Part shown: in pieces, positions 52,626-61,799 of the stretch
Layout of the letters: every line of letters starts with the position of its first letter
Position numbering within the stretch: position 1 is the stretch's first letter
Assembly: GCA_003574685.1 (NCBI GenBank)
Contig: QOCQ01000012.1
Coordinates: 98,594-162,593 of the forward strand
Source: Rhodospirillaceae bacterium SYSU D60007
GTDB lineage: Bacteria; Pseudomonadota; Alphaproteobacteria; Reyranellales; Reyranellaceae
DNA length: 64,000 bases
Direction: 5' to 3'
The notes under the pieces: generated by a model
The model's input: the letters and a program-made list of their open reading frames with translations, nothing else
Database searches by the model: none
What the model was told of the DNA's origin: nothing
Translations under genes and position numbers: made by a program

Positions 52626-53585
52626 TCAGGCGGCGCTGGGGCGAACTGCGGTTATTTCATCTGCTTCCGGGGATGCCGTCGCTTGCTGGATGTCGCGGAA
52701 CACCTTCAGGGCCTTGGGTCGTGAGCGATAGAGCAGGGGCGGGCGCAGGATGTGCACCTCGCCGTCCAGCGCCACCGGCAGCCGGCTGGCGCGCGAGCGG
52801 ATTTCTACCGTGGCTTCGCGCAGCGTCTCGAGATCCTCTGTCAGGTCCGTGCGACCCAGCACTGCGCACAGCCCGAGCCACAGCAACGCGATCCGGCTCC
52901 TGGGCTTGACGATGGACACCCACAGCTCGCCGCAATCCATGCGCGGACGGGCCCCCAGTTCGGTGAGGGTCAGGCTGTATTCGTTGTTGCCGATGAACAC
53001 GCACGGCGACCGGCACGGTGCAGCGCGATCCGCGACCACGATCGACAGCCGCCGGCGCGGGAATTTCCACACCGTGCGGATGGCAGCGAGCGCCATGGCG
53101 CTCCATTTGGCGAGGCCATGCAGGCTGCGTCGCCGGTCGCGGTCGAGCACCATGAAGGGATAGGCGCCGATCGAGGAGTTGTTGATGAAGGCGCGGCCGT
53201 TCACCTCTCCGAGATCGACCTCGGCGGTTGTGCCGCGTGCGATCACCGCCATCGCGGCATCGAGCTCCAGCGGCAGGCCAATGTCCCGGGCAAAATTGTT
53301 GCGCGTGCCCAGCGGCAGTACGCCCATCGGAATGCCGGTGCCCGCCAGTTTCGCCGCCACGGTGCTCAGGCTGCCGTCGCCGCCGCCGGCCACGATCGCA
53401 TCGATCTCGCCGCGCTCGGCCCGCTTGCGTGCCTCTTCCGCCGCTTGCTCGAACGCGGCGCCCGCGACGAGCTTGAGATCGGCTTCGATGCCATGGCCTT
53501 CAAACAGCCCCGTGAGGCGGCCGGCCAGATCGCCGGACCTTTCGGCGGTGCCGGCGCCGGGATTGATGATAGCAACGATGCGCAT
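52626..53585 (-). CDS. Diacylglycerol-kinase-family lipid kinase
   Basis: A 319-residue DagK/LCB5-type kinase: RIVAIINPGAGTAERSGDLA at the N terminus, AIVAGGGDGSLSTVAAKLAG with the GGGDGS nucleotide loop, MGVLPLGTRNNFARDIGLP and FINNSSIGAYPFMV. It phosphorylates a lipid such as diacylglycerol. It is divergent from a PAP2 phosphatase gene 126 bases away, so a kinase and an opposing lipid phosphatase may share a control region. Confidence 0.9.
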   Translation of the reverse strand: MRIVAIINPGAGTAERSGDLAGRLTGLFEGHGIEADLKLVAGAAFEQAAEEARKRAERGEIDAIVAGGGDGSLSTVAAKLAGTGIPMGVLPLGTRNNFARDIGLPLELDAAMAVIARGTTAEVDLGEVNGRAFINNSSIGAYPFMVLDRDRRRSLHGLAKWSAMALAAIRTVWKFPRRRLSIVVADRAAPCRSPCVFIGNNEYSLTLTELGARPRMDCGELWVSIVKPRSRIALLWLGLCAVLGRTDLTEDLETLREATVEIRSRASRLPVALDGEVHILRPPLLYRSRPKALKVFRDIQQATASPEADEITAVRPSAA

Positions 53586-53711
53586 GGGATTGATCGGCCC
53601 GGTTCGAAATCCAGACATGGGGCAGGGGGAGTGGTACATAATGCGGCGCTTGGCCGCATCCCTGCGGCTGCCGCTGGCTGCAAGATCATCCGTCATCCAC
53701 GGATCGCCGGC

Positions 53712-54476
53712 ATGAGCTTACGCGACCTGACCCGACTCGCGGAGAAGCGGCTGCCTGCGCCGATGGCACGGATCATCACGCGCATTCTGGCGCGACTGTG
53801 GCCGCTTTCCGCGAGTGAGCTCTGGACGCTGGCATCCCTGCTTTTCTGCGCCGGCGGGCTGTGGATGTTCGTTGAGCTGGCTGACGAAATCCTGGAGAAC
53901 GAAAGCCGCGCCTTCGACGAAAAGCTCCTGCTGCTGCTGCGCAGCGCCGATCCGGCGGATCCGATAGGTCCGGCCTGGCTGGAGCACGCGATGCGCGATA
54001 TCACGGCGCTGGGCGGCTACACGGTCATCATCCTCATTTCGGCAGCGGCAGTCGGCTATCTTGCGATCCTGCGCCAGTGGCCGTCGATTGCGCTGGTCGT
54101 GGCGTCGCTGGCTGGCGGCGTGATCATCAACAACGTGCTGAAGTACTGGTTCGAGCGGCCGCGGCCGGACCTTGTCGCGCATCTGGTGGAGGTACAGACG
54201 CTGAGCTTTCCCAGCGGCCACGCCATGCTCTCGGCCGTGGCGTATCTCACGCTGGGCGCGCTGATCGCGCAGGTACAGCCCCGGCGGCGGCTCAAGCTCT
54301 ATGTGCTTTCGATCGGCGTCGTGCTGACGCTGCTTGTCGGCGCGAGCCGGGTCTACCTCGGCGTCCACTGGCCGACCGACGTGCTGGCCGGCTGGTGCCT
54401 GGGCGCGGTATGGGCGATGGCCTGCTGGCTGGCCGCCCGATGGTGGCGATCAGCCGCCGGTCAGCTCCCGCGGTAG
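53712..54476 (+). CDS. PAP2-family membrane phosphatase
   Basis: A 254-residue membrane protein with about six helices and the three acid-phosphatase motifs: KYWFERPRP, FPSGHAM and SRVYLGVHWPTDV. Relatives dephosphorylate phosphatidate, undecaprenyl pyrophosphate or related lipids in the membrane. The 3' end overlaps the end of the convergent uraH gene by 16 bases. Confidence 0.9.
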   Translation: MSLRDLTRLAEKRLPAPMARIITRILARLWPLSASELWTLASLLFCAGGLWMFVELADEILENESRAFDEKLLLLLRSADPADPIGPAWLEHAMRDITALGGYTVIILISAAAVGYLAILRQWPSIALVVASLAGGVIINNVLKYWFERPRPDLVAHLVEVQTLSFPSGHAMLSAVAYLTLGALIAQVQPRRRLKLYVLSIGVVLTLLVGASRVYLGVHWPTDVLAGWCLGAVWAMACWLAARWWRSAAGQLPR

Positions 54477-54814
54477 GTGCTGTAGCCGCCGGGCGCGATC
54501 AGCAGCGGCACGTGGTAGTGGCCGCTGGCATCCGTGACCTCGAAGCGGATCGGGATCGTCGTCCAGATACTGGCGATGGTCTCGCCGATGCTTCTGAAGT
54601 AAGCCGCCGCATCGAACTCAAGTTCGTAGAGTCCGGTTGTGAACGCCTCGCCGGCCAGCAGCGGCGTATCGGTGCGGCCGTCGCGATTGGTGCGGCCCTG
54701 CGTCAGCAACGTCCGCTGGCCGCCGCTTGCGCGGTAGAGCCGGTATGCCATGCCGGCGCCGGGCTGGCCGCGCGACAGGTCAAGCACATGCGTCGTGAGC
54801 CTGCCCGCAGCCAT
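54461..54814 (-). CDS. uraH: 5-hydroxyisourate hydrolase
   Basis: A 117-residue transthyretin-like enzyme: LTTHVLDLSRGQPGAGMAYR with an active-site His, TNRDGRTDTPLL, HYHVPLLIAPGGYSTYRGS with the second His region and the C-terminal YRGS that marks the hydrolase rather than transthyretin. It acts in urate breakdown to allantoin. Other purine-catabolism genes are not adjacent; the gene lies 13 bases beyond the oxidoreductase gene, on the same strand. Confidence 0.95.
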   Translation of the reverse strand: MAAGRLTTHVLDLSRGQPGAGMAYRLYRASGGQRTLLTQGRTNRDGRTDTPLLAGEAFTTGLYELEFDAAAYFRSIGETIASIWTTIPIRFEVTDASGHYHVPLLIAPGGYSTYRGS

Positions 54815-54827
54815 CGGTGAGGTCCGG

Positions 54828-57800
54828 CTACTCCGCGGCCATCGCCGGCGGTGCGGCCGGCTTGCGGAAAGCGGCCAGCAGGCCGGCTTCGCGCTCCCGT
54901 GCCTTCTGCTGGTTCTTCTCCTTGATGTGCCCGAAGCCCCGGATCATGTCAGGCACCGATGCGATCTGCACCGCCATGGCATGGTTCTGCGGGGACAGGG
55001 CGCCGATCACCTCGCTCATGGTCTCCATGTAGGTGTCGATCAGGCGGCGCTCGGTGCGGCGCTCCTCGGTGTAGCCGAAGATGTCGAAGCGGGTGCCGCG
55101 CAAGCCCTTCAGCTTCGCCAGCAAGCGGAAGGCGGTGAAGATCCACGGACCGTACTCGCGCTTGATCAAGTGTCCGCTCGCAGGGTCGCGGTCGGCCAGC
55201 AGCGGCGGCGCCAGATTGAACTTCAGCCGGACATCGCCCTCGAACTGCTGGTTCAGCTTGTTGAGGAAATCGCCGTCCGTGTAGAGGCGCGCCACCTCGT
55301 ACTCGTCCTTGTAGGCCATCAGCTTGTAGAGATTTTTCGCGACGGCCTCGGCGAGACCGGTACGGCCGCGCGCTTTTTCTTTTTCGGCGGCAGTCACTCT
55401 CGCAACAAAGGCGCGGTAGCGCTCGGCGTACGCCGCGTCCTGGTACTGCGTCAGCAGCTCGACGCGGCGGCTGACCAGCTCTTCCAACGTTGGCTGCGGC
55501 AGCTTCTCCTCGCGCATCTGCGGGCGGGCAACCGCTTCGACCGCCGCGGGATCATGCGCCGCCAGCCGGCCCCAGTTGAACGTCCGCAGGCTGGTTTCGA
55601 CCGCCACGCCGTTGAGCTCGATGGCCCGCTGCAGGGCGGCGAGGCTGAGCGGCACCAGCCCTTTCTGCCAGGCATAGCCCAGCATGAAGAGGTTGGTGGC
55701 GATGGAATCGCCAAGGATGGCGGTGGCAAGCCCGGTGGCATCGACGAAGCTGGTTGCCTCGGTGCCGGCGGCTTCGCGGATCGAGCGCATCAGGGCATGC
55801 GACTCGAAATCGATGTCGTTGTTCAGCACGAACGATGCCGTCGGCTGCACGTAGGCGTTGATCACGGCCTTCGTGACGCCCTGCTCGATGCGCGACAGCG
55901 CTGCCGGCGAGGCGGCCACGACCATGTCGCAGCCCAGCACCAGATTGGCGCCGCCGGCGGCAATGCGCACCGCGTGCAGGTCGCCGGGCGAGGGCGCCAG
56001 CCTGACATGGCTCATCACGGCGCCGTTCTTCTGTGCCAGGCCCGTGAAGTCGAGCACCGTGCAGCCGCGGCCTTCGAGATGTGCCGCCATGCCGATCAGT
56101 GCGCCTACGGTGATGACGCCGGTCCCGCCAATGCCGGTAATCAGGATGCCATAGGGGTCGTTCAAGGGCCGCAAGGTCGGCATCGGCAGGTTGGCGAACG
56201 GATCCGCTGCATCGTCGCCGGCCGCCTTGCGGTTGCGGCGCAGCCGGCCGCCATGCACGCTCACGAAGCTGGGGCAGAAGCCCTTCACACAGGAAAAGTC
56301 CTTGTTGCAATTGGACTGGTCGATCTGGCGCTTGCGGCCCAGCTCGGTCTCCAGCGGCTTTACCGAGACACAGTTGGACTGCTCGGAGCAGTCGCCGCAG
56401 CCTTCGCAGACGGCGTCGTTGATGAACACACGCTTCTGGGGATCGGGGAAGGTGCCGCGCTTGCGCCGGCGGCGCTTCTCGGCGGCGCAGGTCTGGTCGT
56501 AGACGATGACCGTGAGGCCGGGCACCTCGCGCAACTCGCGCTGGATGGTATCGAGCTCATCGCGGTGCCGGATGGTGACGCCGGGTGCGAAGCCCGCACC
56601 CGTCGGGTACTTGTCGGGCTCGTCGGTGACGACCACCACCTTGCTGGCGCCCTCGGCGGCCACCTGCTGCGTGATCTGCGGCACGGTCAGCGGGCCGTCA
56701 TGCGGCTGGCCGCCGGTCATCGCCACGGCGTCGTTGTAGAGAATCTTGTAGGTGATGTTCACGCCCGCGGCCGCCGCGGCGCGGATCGCCATCAGGCCGG
56801 AGTGGTGATAGGTGCCGTCGCCGAGGTTCTGGAAGATGTGCTTCTCGGAGGTGAACGGCGCCTGGCCGATCCAGCTCACGCCTTCGCCGCCCATGTGGCT
56901 GATCAGCGAGGTGCGCCGGTCGGGCATCCAGATCGCCATGCCGTGACAGCCGATGCCGGCCATCGCGCGGCTGCCCTCGGGCACACGGGTCGAGGTGTTG
57001 TGCGGACAGCCGGAGCAGAAGAACGGCGTACGCACGGTCCGGGGCGGTGGCGCCGAGAGCAGCTTTTCCTTGGCCTCGATGCGCGCCAGCCGCTGGCGCA
57101 TCTGCGGGTCATCGCCGCCATGCTTCATCAGCCGGTCGGCGATGACGCGCGCCACGCCGGTCGGGGTCAGCTCGCCTTCGGTGGGCTGGATGCGGCGGCC
57201 GCTTTCGTCCTCCTTGCCGATGACCACGGGGCGCCGATCGGCCGGCAGGTTGTAGAGCAGTCTTGTGAGCTGGTCCTCGAGGTTGGAGCGCTTCTCCTCG
57301 ACGACGATCACCTCCTCGAGCCCTTCTGCGAAGGCGCGCGCGCCTTGCGGCTCCAGCGGCCAGGTCATGCCGACCTTGTAGAGCCGGATGCCCAGCTCGC
57401 TGGCCTTCGCCTCGGTGATGCCGAGATCCTCCAGCGCCTGGCGGGTATCGAGATAGGCCTTGCCGGTGGTCATGATGCCCAGCCGCGCCCGGGGCGGGTT
57501 GAACACCAGGCGGTCAATGCCGTTGGCGCGCGCGAAGGCCTTGACGGCCTCCATCTTGGGACCGTGCAGGCGCTTCTCCGCCTCAAGCGGCGGGTCCGGA
57601 TTGCGGATGTTGAGCCCGCCTTCCGGCATCACGAAGTCGGTCGGGATCACGATCCTGACCCGATCGGGATCGACATCGACCGAGGCGCCGCTTTCGACCG
57701 TCTCGGAGATCGCCTTGAAGCCGATCCAGCAGCCGGAGTAGCGCGACATCGCGAAGCCAAGAATCCCGAAATCCAGGTACTCCTGCACCGTGGCCGGGTT

Positions 57801-58340
57801 CAGCACAGGGATCATCGCCGCCATGAACACCTGCTCCGACTGATGGGGCAGGGTAGAGGACTGGCAGCCGTGATCATCGCCCGCGTAAACCAGCACGCCG
57901 CCATGCGGCGAGGAGCCGGCGGCATTGCCGTGCTTCAGCACGTCCATGGAGCGGTCGACACCGGGTCCCTTGCCGTACCAGATCGCGAAGACGCCATCGA
58001 CCGTCGCCGAAGGGAACAGGTTGGTCTGCTGCGTGCCCCACACCGCGGTGGCGGCGAGATCCTCATTGAGGCCGGGCTGGAAGTGGATGTTGTGCTTCGC
58101 CAGGTGCTTCTTCGCGCCCCACAGTGCGTTGTCGTACATGCCCAGCGGCGAGCCGCGATAGCCGGAGATGAAACCGCCGGTGTTCAGCCCCGCCTTCTGG
58201 TCGCGCTGCTTCTGCATCATCGGCAGGCGCACCAGCGCCTGGATGCCGGTCAGGTAGACACGGCCGCGCTCGCGTATGTAGCGGTCTTCAAGCGTGTAGT
58301 TATCAAGAGTGACGTCGGCAATCCGGGCAGGTGCATTCAT
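54828..58340 (-). CDS. Indolepyruvate:ferredoxin oxidoreductase, fused IorA/IorB type
   Basis: An 1170-residue single-chain 2-oxoacid oxidoreductase. It begins with a pyrimidine-binding domain (VTLDNYTLEDRYIRERGRVY). A TPP domain follows with CSGCPHNTSTRVPEGSRAMA, GIGCHGMAIWMPDR and GEGVSWIGQAPF. A [4Fe-4S] segment CEGCGDCSEQSNC comes next, and then the gamma domain with TGIGGTGVITVGALIGMAAH. It decarboxylates aryl or branched 2-oxo acids to acyl-CoA, passing electrons to ferredoxin or another carrier. A very long frame on the opposite strand is a GC-rich shadow. Confidence 0.93.
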   Translation of the reverse strand: MNAPARIADVTLDNYTLEDRYIRERGRVYLTGIQALVRLPMMQKQRDQKAGLNTGGFISGYRGSPLGMYDNALWGAKKHLAKHNIHFQPGLNEDLAATAVWGTQQTNLFPSATVDGVFAIWYGKGPGVDRSMDVLKHGNAAGSSPHGGVLVYAGDDHGCQSSTLPHQSEQVFMAAMIPVLNPATVQEYLDFGILGFAMSRYSGCWIGFKAISETVESGASVDVDPDRVRIVIPTDFVMPEGGLNIRNPDPPLEAEKRLHGPKMEAVKAFARANGIDRLVFNPPRARLGIMTTGKAYLDTRQALEDLGITEAKASELGIRLYKVGMTWPLEPQGARAFAEGLEEVIVVEEKRSNLEDQLTRLLYNLPADRRPVVIGKEDESGRRIQPTEGELTPTGVARVIADRLMKHGGDDPQMRQRLARIEAKEKLLSAPPPRTVRTPFFCSGCPHNTSTRVPEGSRAMAGIGCHGMAIWMPDRRTSLISHMGGEGVSWIGQAPFTSEKHIFQNLGDGTYHHSGLMAIRAAAAAGVNITYKILYNDAVAMTGGQPHDGPLTVPQITQQVAAEGASKVVVVTDEPDKYPTGAGFAPGVTIRHRDELDTIQRELREVPGLTVIVYDQTCAAEKRRRRKRGTFPDPQKRVFINDAVCEGCGDCSEQSNCVSVKPLETELGRKRQIDQSNCNKDFSCVKGFCPSFVSVHGGRLRRNRKAAGDDAADPFANLPMPTLRPLNDPYGILITGIGGTGVITVGALIGMAAHLEGRGCTVLDFTGLAQKNGAVMSHVRLAPSPGDLHAVRIAAGGANLVLGCDMVVAASPAALSRIEQGVTKAVINAYVQPTASFVLNNDIDFESHALMRSIREAAGTEATSFVDATGLATAILGDSIATNLFMLGYAWQKGLVPLSLAALQRAIELNGVAVETSLRTFNWGRLAAHDPAAVEAVARPQMREEKLPQPTLEELVSRRVELLTQYQDAAYAERYRAFVARVTAAEKEKARGRTGLAEAVAKNLYKLMAYKDEYEVARLYTDGDFLNKLNQQFEGDVRLKFNLAPPLLADRDPASGHLIKREYGPWIFTAFRLLAKLKGLRGTRFDIFGYTEERRTERRLIDTYMETMSEVIGALSPQNHAMAVQIASVPDMIRGFGHIKEKNQQKAREREAGLLAAFRKPAAPPAMAAE

Positions 58341-58527
58341 GACATGTGTCCGCGCTGTTCGGCTCGACGGCCGTGCTTCGCCCGCGAGTCTATCGTAAAC
58401 GCCGGTTTACGCCACCGCCGCCACGCAGGGCAGGGATGTGCCTGAACCAGAAGACAGAAAATCGGAAGGCCGGAAGGACAGAAGATCACAGGTCTTTGCC
58501 TGCCGCACCGCTGCTCGAACATCCTGC

Positions 58528-59364
58528 TCAGGGCAGGTGGTCCTTGGTGCTGCTGGCGCTGGCTGGCCGGAGGAGGGCCCACTCCGGCTTGTAGGCGGCA
58601 GCCTCGGCGAGGATATGCCGGACCTCCCTGAAGCGTTGCTTGCGTTCGGCCGGTGGACAGCGTGAGACGGATAGACGGCACCTTGTTTCGAAATCTGTCT
58701 CTGTCTCCGATGGCCCGGGCGCGTCCCCCGCTTCGAGCCGGTTCCTGCCCGTCTCGGTACCGGCTGCCTCCAGCTCTTCCAGCGCCTCTTCCTCCTCCTC
58801 TTCGTTCTTGCCGAAGAGCTCTTCCTTGTCATACGGCAGGACGACCTGAACCGGCTCCTCAGACGCCGGCGCCTCGCCCTCGGGCGCCGCCCCGGCCTGG
58901 TCGCGCCGCAGTGCCGCCACCTCCTGCGTGAGCTCCGCGATGCGCTGATCACACTTGCCGAGCGCGTCAACGAGATCGCCAATGAAGACGTCGCTCTCCT
59001 GGGTGTCGAAGAACCGCTCCTCGGCATCGGGCTCGCGCGCCGGCCGGCGCCGCTGCAACAGCAGCATCAGCAGGCGGTTGTCATAGGTTCGGACCACGCC
59101 CACCGCCTCACCCCGGTAGAACACCGGCTTCTCCACCCCCTCAAGCGCGCGGCGCATGGCCTCGTCCTCCAGCCGGTCGGTGCCAACTTCCGCGGCCAGC
59201 CGCCAGGCGGCAGCAAAGGCGCGGTCGTGCTCGCGCCACCGGTACACCAGGCTGCGGGAGATGCCGGCGGCTTCCGCCGCGCCGGCCGCCGACATGCCCT
59301 GCTCCAGCCCCTTGAGAAACGCTATCCGCCGCTTGTCGCCCGCCGTCCCGTCACCCGCAGCCAT
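58528..59364 (-). CDS. Terminase-small-subunit-like DNA-binding protein
   Basis: A 278-residue protein. The N-terminal helix-turn-helix (RRIAFLKGLEQGMSAAGAAE, AAGISRSLVYRWREHDRAF) resembles small terminase subunits and related HTH proteins, with RLEDEAMRRALEGVEKPVFY next. A long acidic, coiled-coil-like region (ELFGKNEEEEEEALEELEAA) follows. The far C terminus, after REVRHILAEAAAY, looks unrelated. No other phage gene is near, so this is either a prophage relic or a chromosomal regulator. Confidence 0.6.
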   Translation of the reverse strand: MAAGDGTAGDKRRIAFLKGLEQGMSAAGAAEAAGISRSLVYRWREHDRAFAAAWRLAAEVGTDRLEDEAMRRALEGVEKPVFYRGEAVGVVRTYDNRLLMLLLQRRRPAREPDAEERFFDTQESDVFIGDLVDALGKCDQRIAELTQEVAALRRDQAGAAPEGEAPASEEPVQVVLPYDKEELFGKNEEEEEEALEELEAAGTETGRNRLEAGDAPGPSETETDFETRCRLSVSRCPPAERKQRFREVRHILAEAAAYKPEWALLRPASASSTKDHLP

Positions 59365-59527
59365 TGCCGTGCTCCATCGTTCAATGCATACGATGAATGT
59401 ATACTAGATATGACTTATGGAAATCAAGCTGAATGTCCTTCCCCCGCCGGGGCTCTCCGGGGGCAGGGGCTTCGCATACCTGGGTACTTGCCTCGCTCCG
59501 CTGGACGACGTTCTCGGCAGAAAACTG

Positions 59528-59608
59528 CTTCATGAGCCTGTCGAACCATGAAGCAGCCCGCACTGCCGCTGTGCGACGCCTTCATGGTTCGACAGGCTCA
59601 CCATGAAG
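59528..59608. repeat. REPIN-like inverted repeat (family B), copy 3
   Basis: Left arm CTTCATGAGCCTGTCGAACC (59528-59553) and right arm CTTCATGGTTCGACAGGCTC (59580-59608) enclose a 26-base spacer close to that of the copy at 27160. The whole 59365-59715 gap holds this element, a GC-rich palindromic stretch near 59440-59470 and AT-rich promoter-like sequence before the terminase-like gene; I see no gene in it. Confidence 0.8.
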
Positions 59609-59715
59609 GCTATTTCGACGCCGTACCTTGCCTCCACATGCATCAGCGAAGCCAGGCGGGTAATCAGGAATGCGAATGCCCTGCCCTTAGGGCGAAGGCA
59701 ATGAGTGTCCTGCCG

Positions 59716-60138
59716 CTACCGTGCGGGTTTGGTGTTGCCGGCGGCTGGCGGTGTGGCTGGTGCCGTCTGCGGTGTAGATGGCGCTGCGGGCGGCACGGCC
59801 TTGTAGTCGTCTTCAACCTTGACCAGCGTGTAGCCCTTGTTGCGCATGCAGAAATTGGTCAGGCGGTTCTCGTAGAAAAAGCGTTCGCTCTCAAGACGCT
59901 GTCTCCAATACCAATAGTCGGGATAGTAGCGGTAGCCCCAGTAGCCGGGCCCCATGATCGGGAAGCCGGTATAGAAGGCGTAGGAGCGGAACGCCTCGCT
60001 CTGCGCCTGCTGCCGGCAGTCGCGATGGTCGGCCTTGAGGGTCTCCTCGGTGGTTCCGGCGCGCTCCCAGGTATACGTCTCGCATCCGACAAGGCCCAGC
60101 ACGGCGGCAAGGGCAGCAAGGATGGCGGAGCGACGCAT
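59716..60138 (-). CDS. Putative lipoprotein of unknown function
   Basis: A 140-residue protein. The signal peptide (MRRSAILAALAAVLGLVGC) ends with a lipobox LVGC, predicting acylation at Cys19. The mature part has HRDCRQQAQSEAF, an aromatic stretch rich in Tyr/Trp/Gly (GPGYWGYRYYPDYWYW), NFCMRNKGYTLV and a Pro/Ala-rich tail. I know no function. It is divergent from the M81 gene. Confidence 0.75.
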   Translation of the reverse strand: MRRSAILAALAAVLGLVGCETYTWERAGTTEETLKADHRDCRQQAQSEAFRSYAFYTGFPIMGPGYWGYRYYPDYWYWRQRLESERFFYENRLTNFCMRNKGYTLVKVEDDYKAVPPAAPSTPQTAPATPPAAGNTKPAR

Positions 60139-60247
60139 GGCCGGAACCTCGGTCGGAACGGGCTGATCTCTCGACAAACAAACACTGCCGCAGCCCTTTC
60201 CGTCCGTCCATATTGGCGGCTGGCCGCAGTGGTTCAAGGAGAGGGAC

Positions 60248-61789
60248 ATGGCGCGTATCGCCGTCGGCGGATTTCAGCACGAAACCAACACGTTTTCGCC
60301 GCAGCTTGCGACTTGGGAAGAGTTCGAGCGCGCCGATGCCTGGCCGCCCTTCCTGCGCGGGGGCGAGATGATCGCGGGCGTCGAAGGCTTCAACATCCCG
60401 ATCGCCGGCGCGATCAAGACACTGGCCGGGCTTGGCCATGACGTCGTGCCGCTGTGCTGGGCCGCCGCCCCGCCCAGCTCCTGGGTCACGCGCGATGCCT
60501 ACGAAAAGATCGCCGGCTGGATGATCGAGGATCTGCGCGCCCAGGGGCCGTTCGACGCGATCTACCTGGACCTGCACGGCGCCATGGTCGCCGAGCACCA
60601 CCAGGACGGCGAGGGCGAGCTGATGCGCCGCGTGCGCGACGTGGTCGGCGGCAGCATCCCGCTGGTCGCCAGCCTCGACTACCACACCAACATGACACCG
60701 GAGATGGTGCGCCATGCGACGGCGATGGTCGGCTATCGCACCTATCCGCATATCGACATGGCCGCCACCGGCAGCCGCGCCGCCGAATTGCTCGATCGCC
60801 TGCTGAAGGACCGCCGGCCGCTCTACAAGGCGTATCGCCAGTTCGACTTCCTGATCCCGCTGGTGTGGCAATGCACGCTGCTCGATCCGGCGAAGGGCAT
60901 CTTCGAGCTGCTGGAGGAGATCGAGCGCGGCACGGCAAAGTCGGGCCAGCCCGCGGGCTCGCACAACCAGGGCATCGTCAGCGTCACCCACACGCCCGGC
61001 TTTCCGCCGGCCGACACCGCGCAGTGCGGCCCGGCGCTGGTGGTCTATGGCCACGACAAGGCCGCCACCGAAGCCGCCGCCGACCGTCTCGCCGAAGCCG
61101 TGCGGCGCAGCGAAGCCGCGTTCGCGGGCAAGCTCTACACACCCGACGAGGCCGCTGTCGAGGCGATCCGGCTGGCGCAAACGGCCACACGGCCGATCGT
61201 GCTGGCCGACGTGCAGGACAATCCCGGCGCCGGCGGCACCTCCGATACGGTCGGCCTGCTGCGCGCGCTGATGGCGCACAAGGCGCGCGGCGCTGTGATC
61301 GGCATGATGGTGGATCCGGGCGCGGCGCAGGCCGCAACCGAAGCGGGCGAGGGCGCGGTCCTGCGGCGCGGCATCGGCGCCGCGGTGGGCTATGGCGGCG
61401 AGACGCCGGTCGAGGCGGACTGGCGCGTCGTGAAGCTCGGCAGCGGCATCTTCACCGGCACGGGCCCGTTCTACGGCGGCGCGCGGTTCAGGATTGGCCC
61501 CATGGCGCTGGTGACGGACGAGGCCAGCGGCGTCTCGGCGGTGCTGGCCTGCAAGCGCATCCAGGCCGCCGACCAGGAGATGTTCCGCCATGTCGGAGTC
61601 GAACCGGCACGAACGCCCATCCTTGCCCTGAAATCGACGGTGCATTTCCGCGCCGACTTCCAGCCCATCGCCGAGACTATCCTGGTGGTGCAGTCCACGG
61701 GCGCGCACGTCACCGATCCGGTGGAGCTGCCTTACAAGCATCTGCGAAAGGGCGTGCGCCTGCGGCCGCTGGGGCCGGTGCACGCCTGA
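60248..61789 (+). CDS. M81-family metallopeptidase (MlrC-like), third member
   Basis: A 513-residue M81 protein: RIAVGGFQHETNTFSPQLAT, YLDLHGAMVAEHHQDGEGEL, ASLDYHTNMTPEMVRHATAM and YPHIDMAATGSRAAELL for the N domain, VQDNPGAGGTSDTVGLLRAL for the C domain. It is clearly more distant from the two copies at 21-26.5 kb than they are from each other. AAGGAG precedes ATG 60248. It is followed after ten bases by an HD phosphohydrolase gene, likely cotranscribed. Substrate unknown. Confidence 0.88.
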   Translation: MARIAVGGFQHETNTFSPQLATWEEFERADAWPPFLRGGEMIAGVEGFNIPIAGAIKTLAGLGHDVVPLCWAAAPPSSWVTRDAYEKIAGWMIEDLRAQGPFDAIYLDLHGAMVAEHHQDGEGELMRRVRDVVGGSIPLVASLDYHTNMTPEMVRHATAMVGYRTYPHIDMAATGSRAAELLDRLLKDRRPLYKAYRQFDFLIPLVWQCTLLDPAKGIFELLEEIERGTAKSGQPAGSHNQGIVSVTHTPGFPPADTAQCGPALVVYGHDKAATEAAADRLAEAVRRSEAAFAGKLYTPDEAAVEAIRLAQTATRPIVLADVQDNPGAGGTSDTVGLLRALMAHKARGAVIGMMVDPGAAQAATEAGEGAVLRRGIGAAVGYGGETPVEADWRVVKLGSGIFTGTGPFYGGARFRIGPMALVTDEASGVSAVLACKRIQAADQEMFRHVGVEPARTPILALKSTVHFRADFQPIAETILVVQSTGAHVTDPVELPYKHLRKGVRLRPLGPVHA

Positions 61790-61799
61790 AGGGGCATCG

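Noticed and set aside
54750..58445. Open frame of 1231 codons on the plus strand
   Set aside because: It is the exact shadow of the indolepyruvate oxidoreductase gene on the other strand. Its protein is rich in Arg, His, Gly and Ala and resembles no family; such frames arise from high third-position GC.
58528..59364. Prophage boundary
   Set aside because: Only one terminase-like gene is present; no large terminase, portal, capsid, tail or lysis gene lies in the window.
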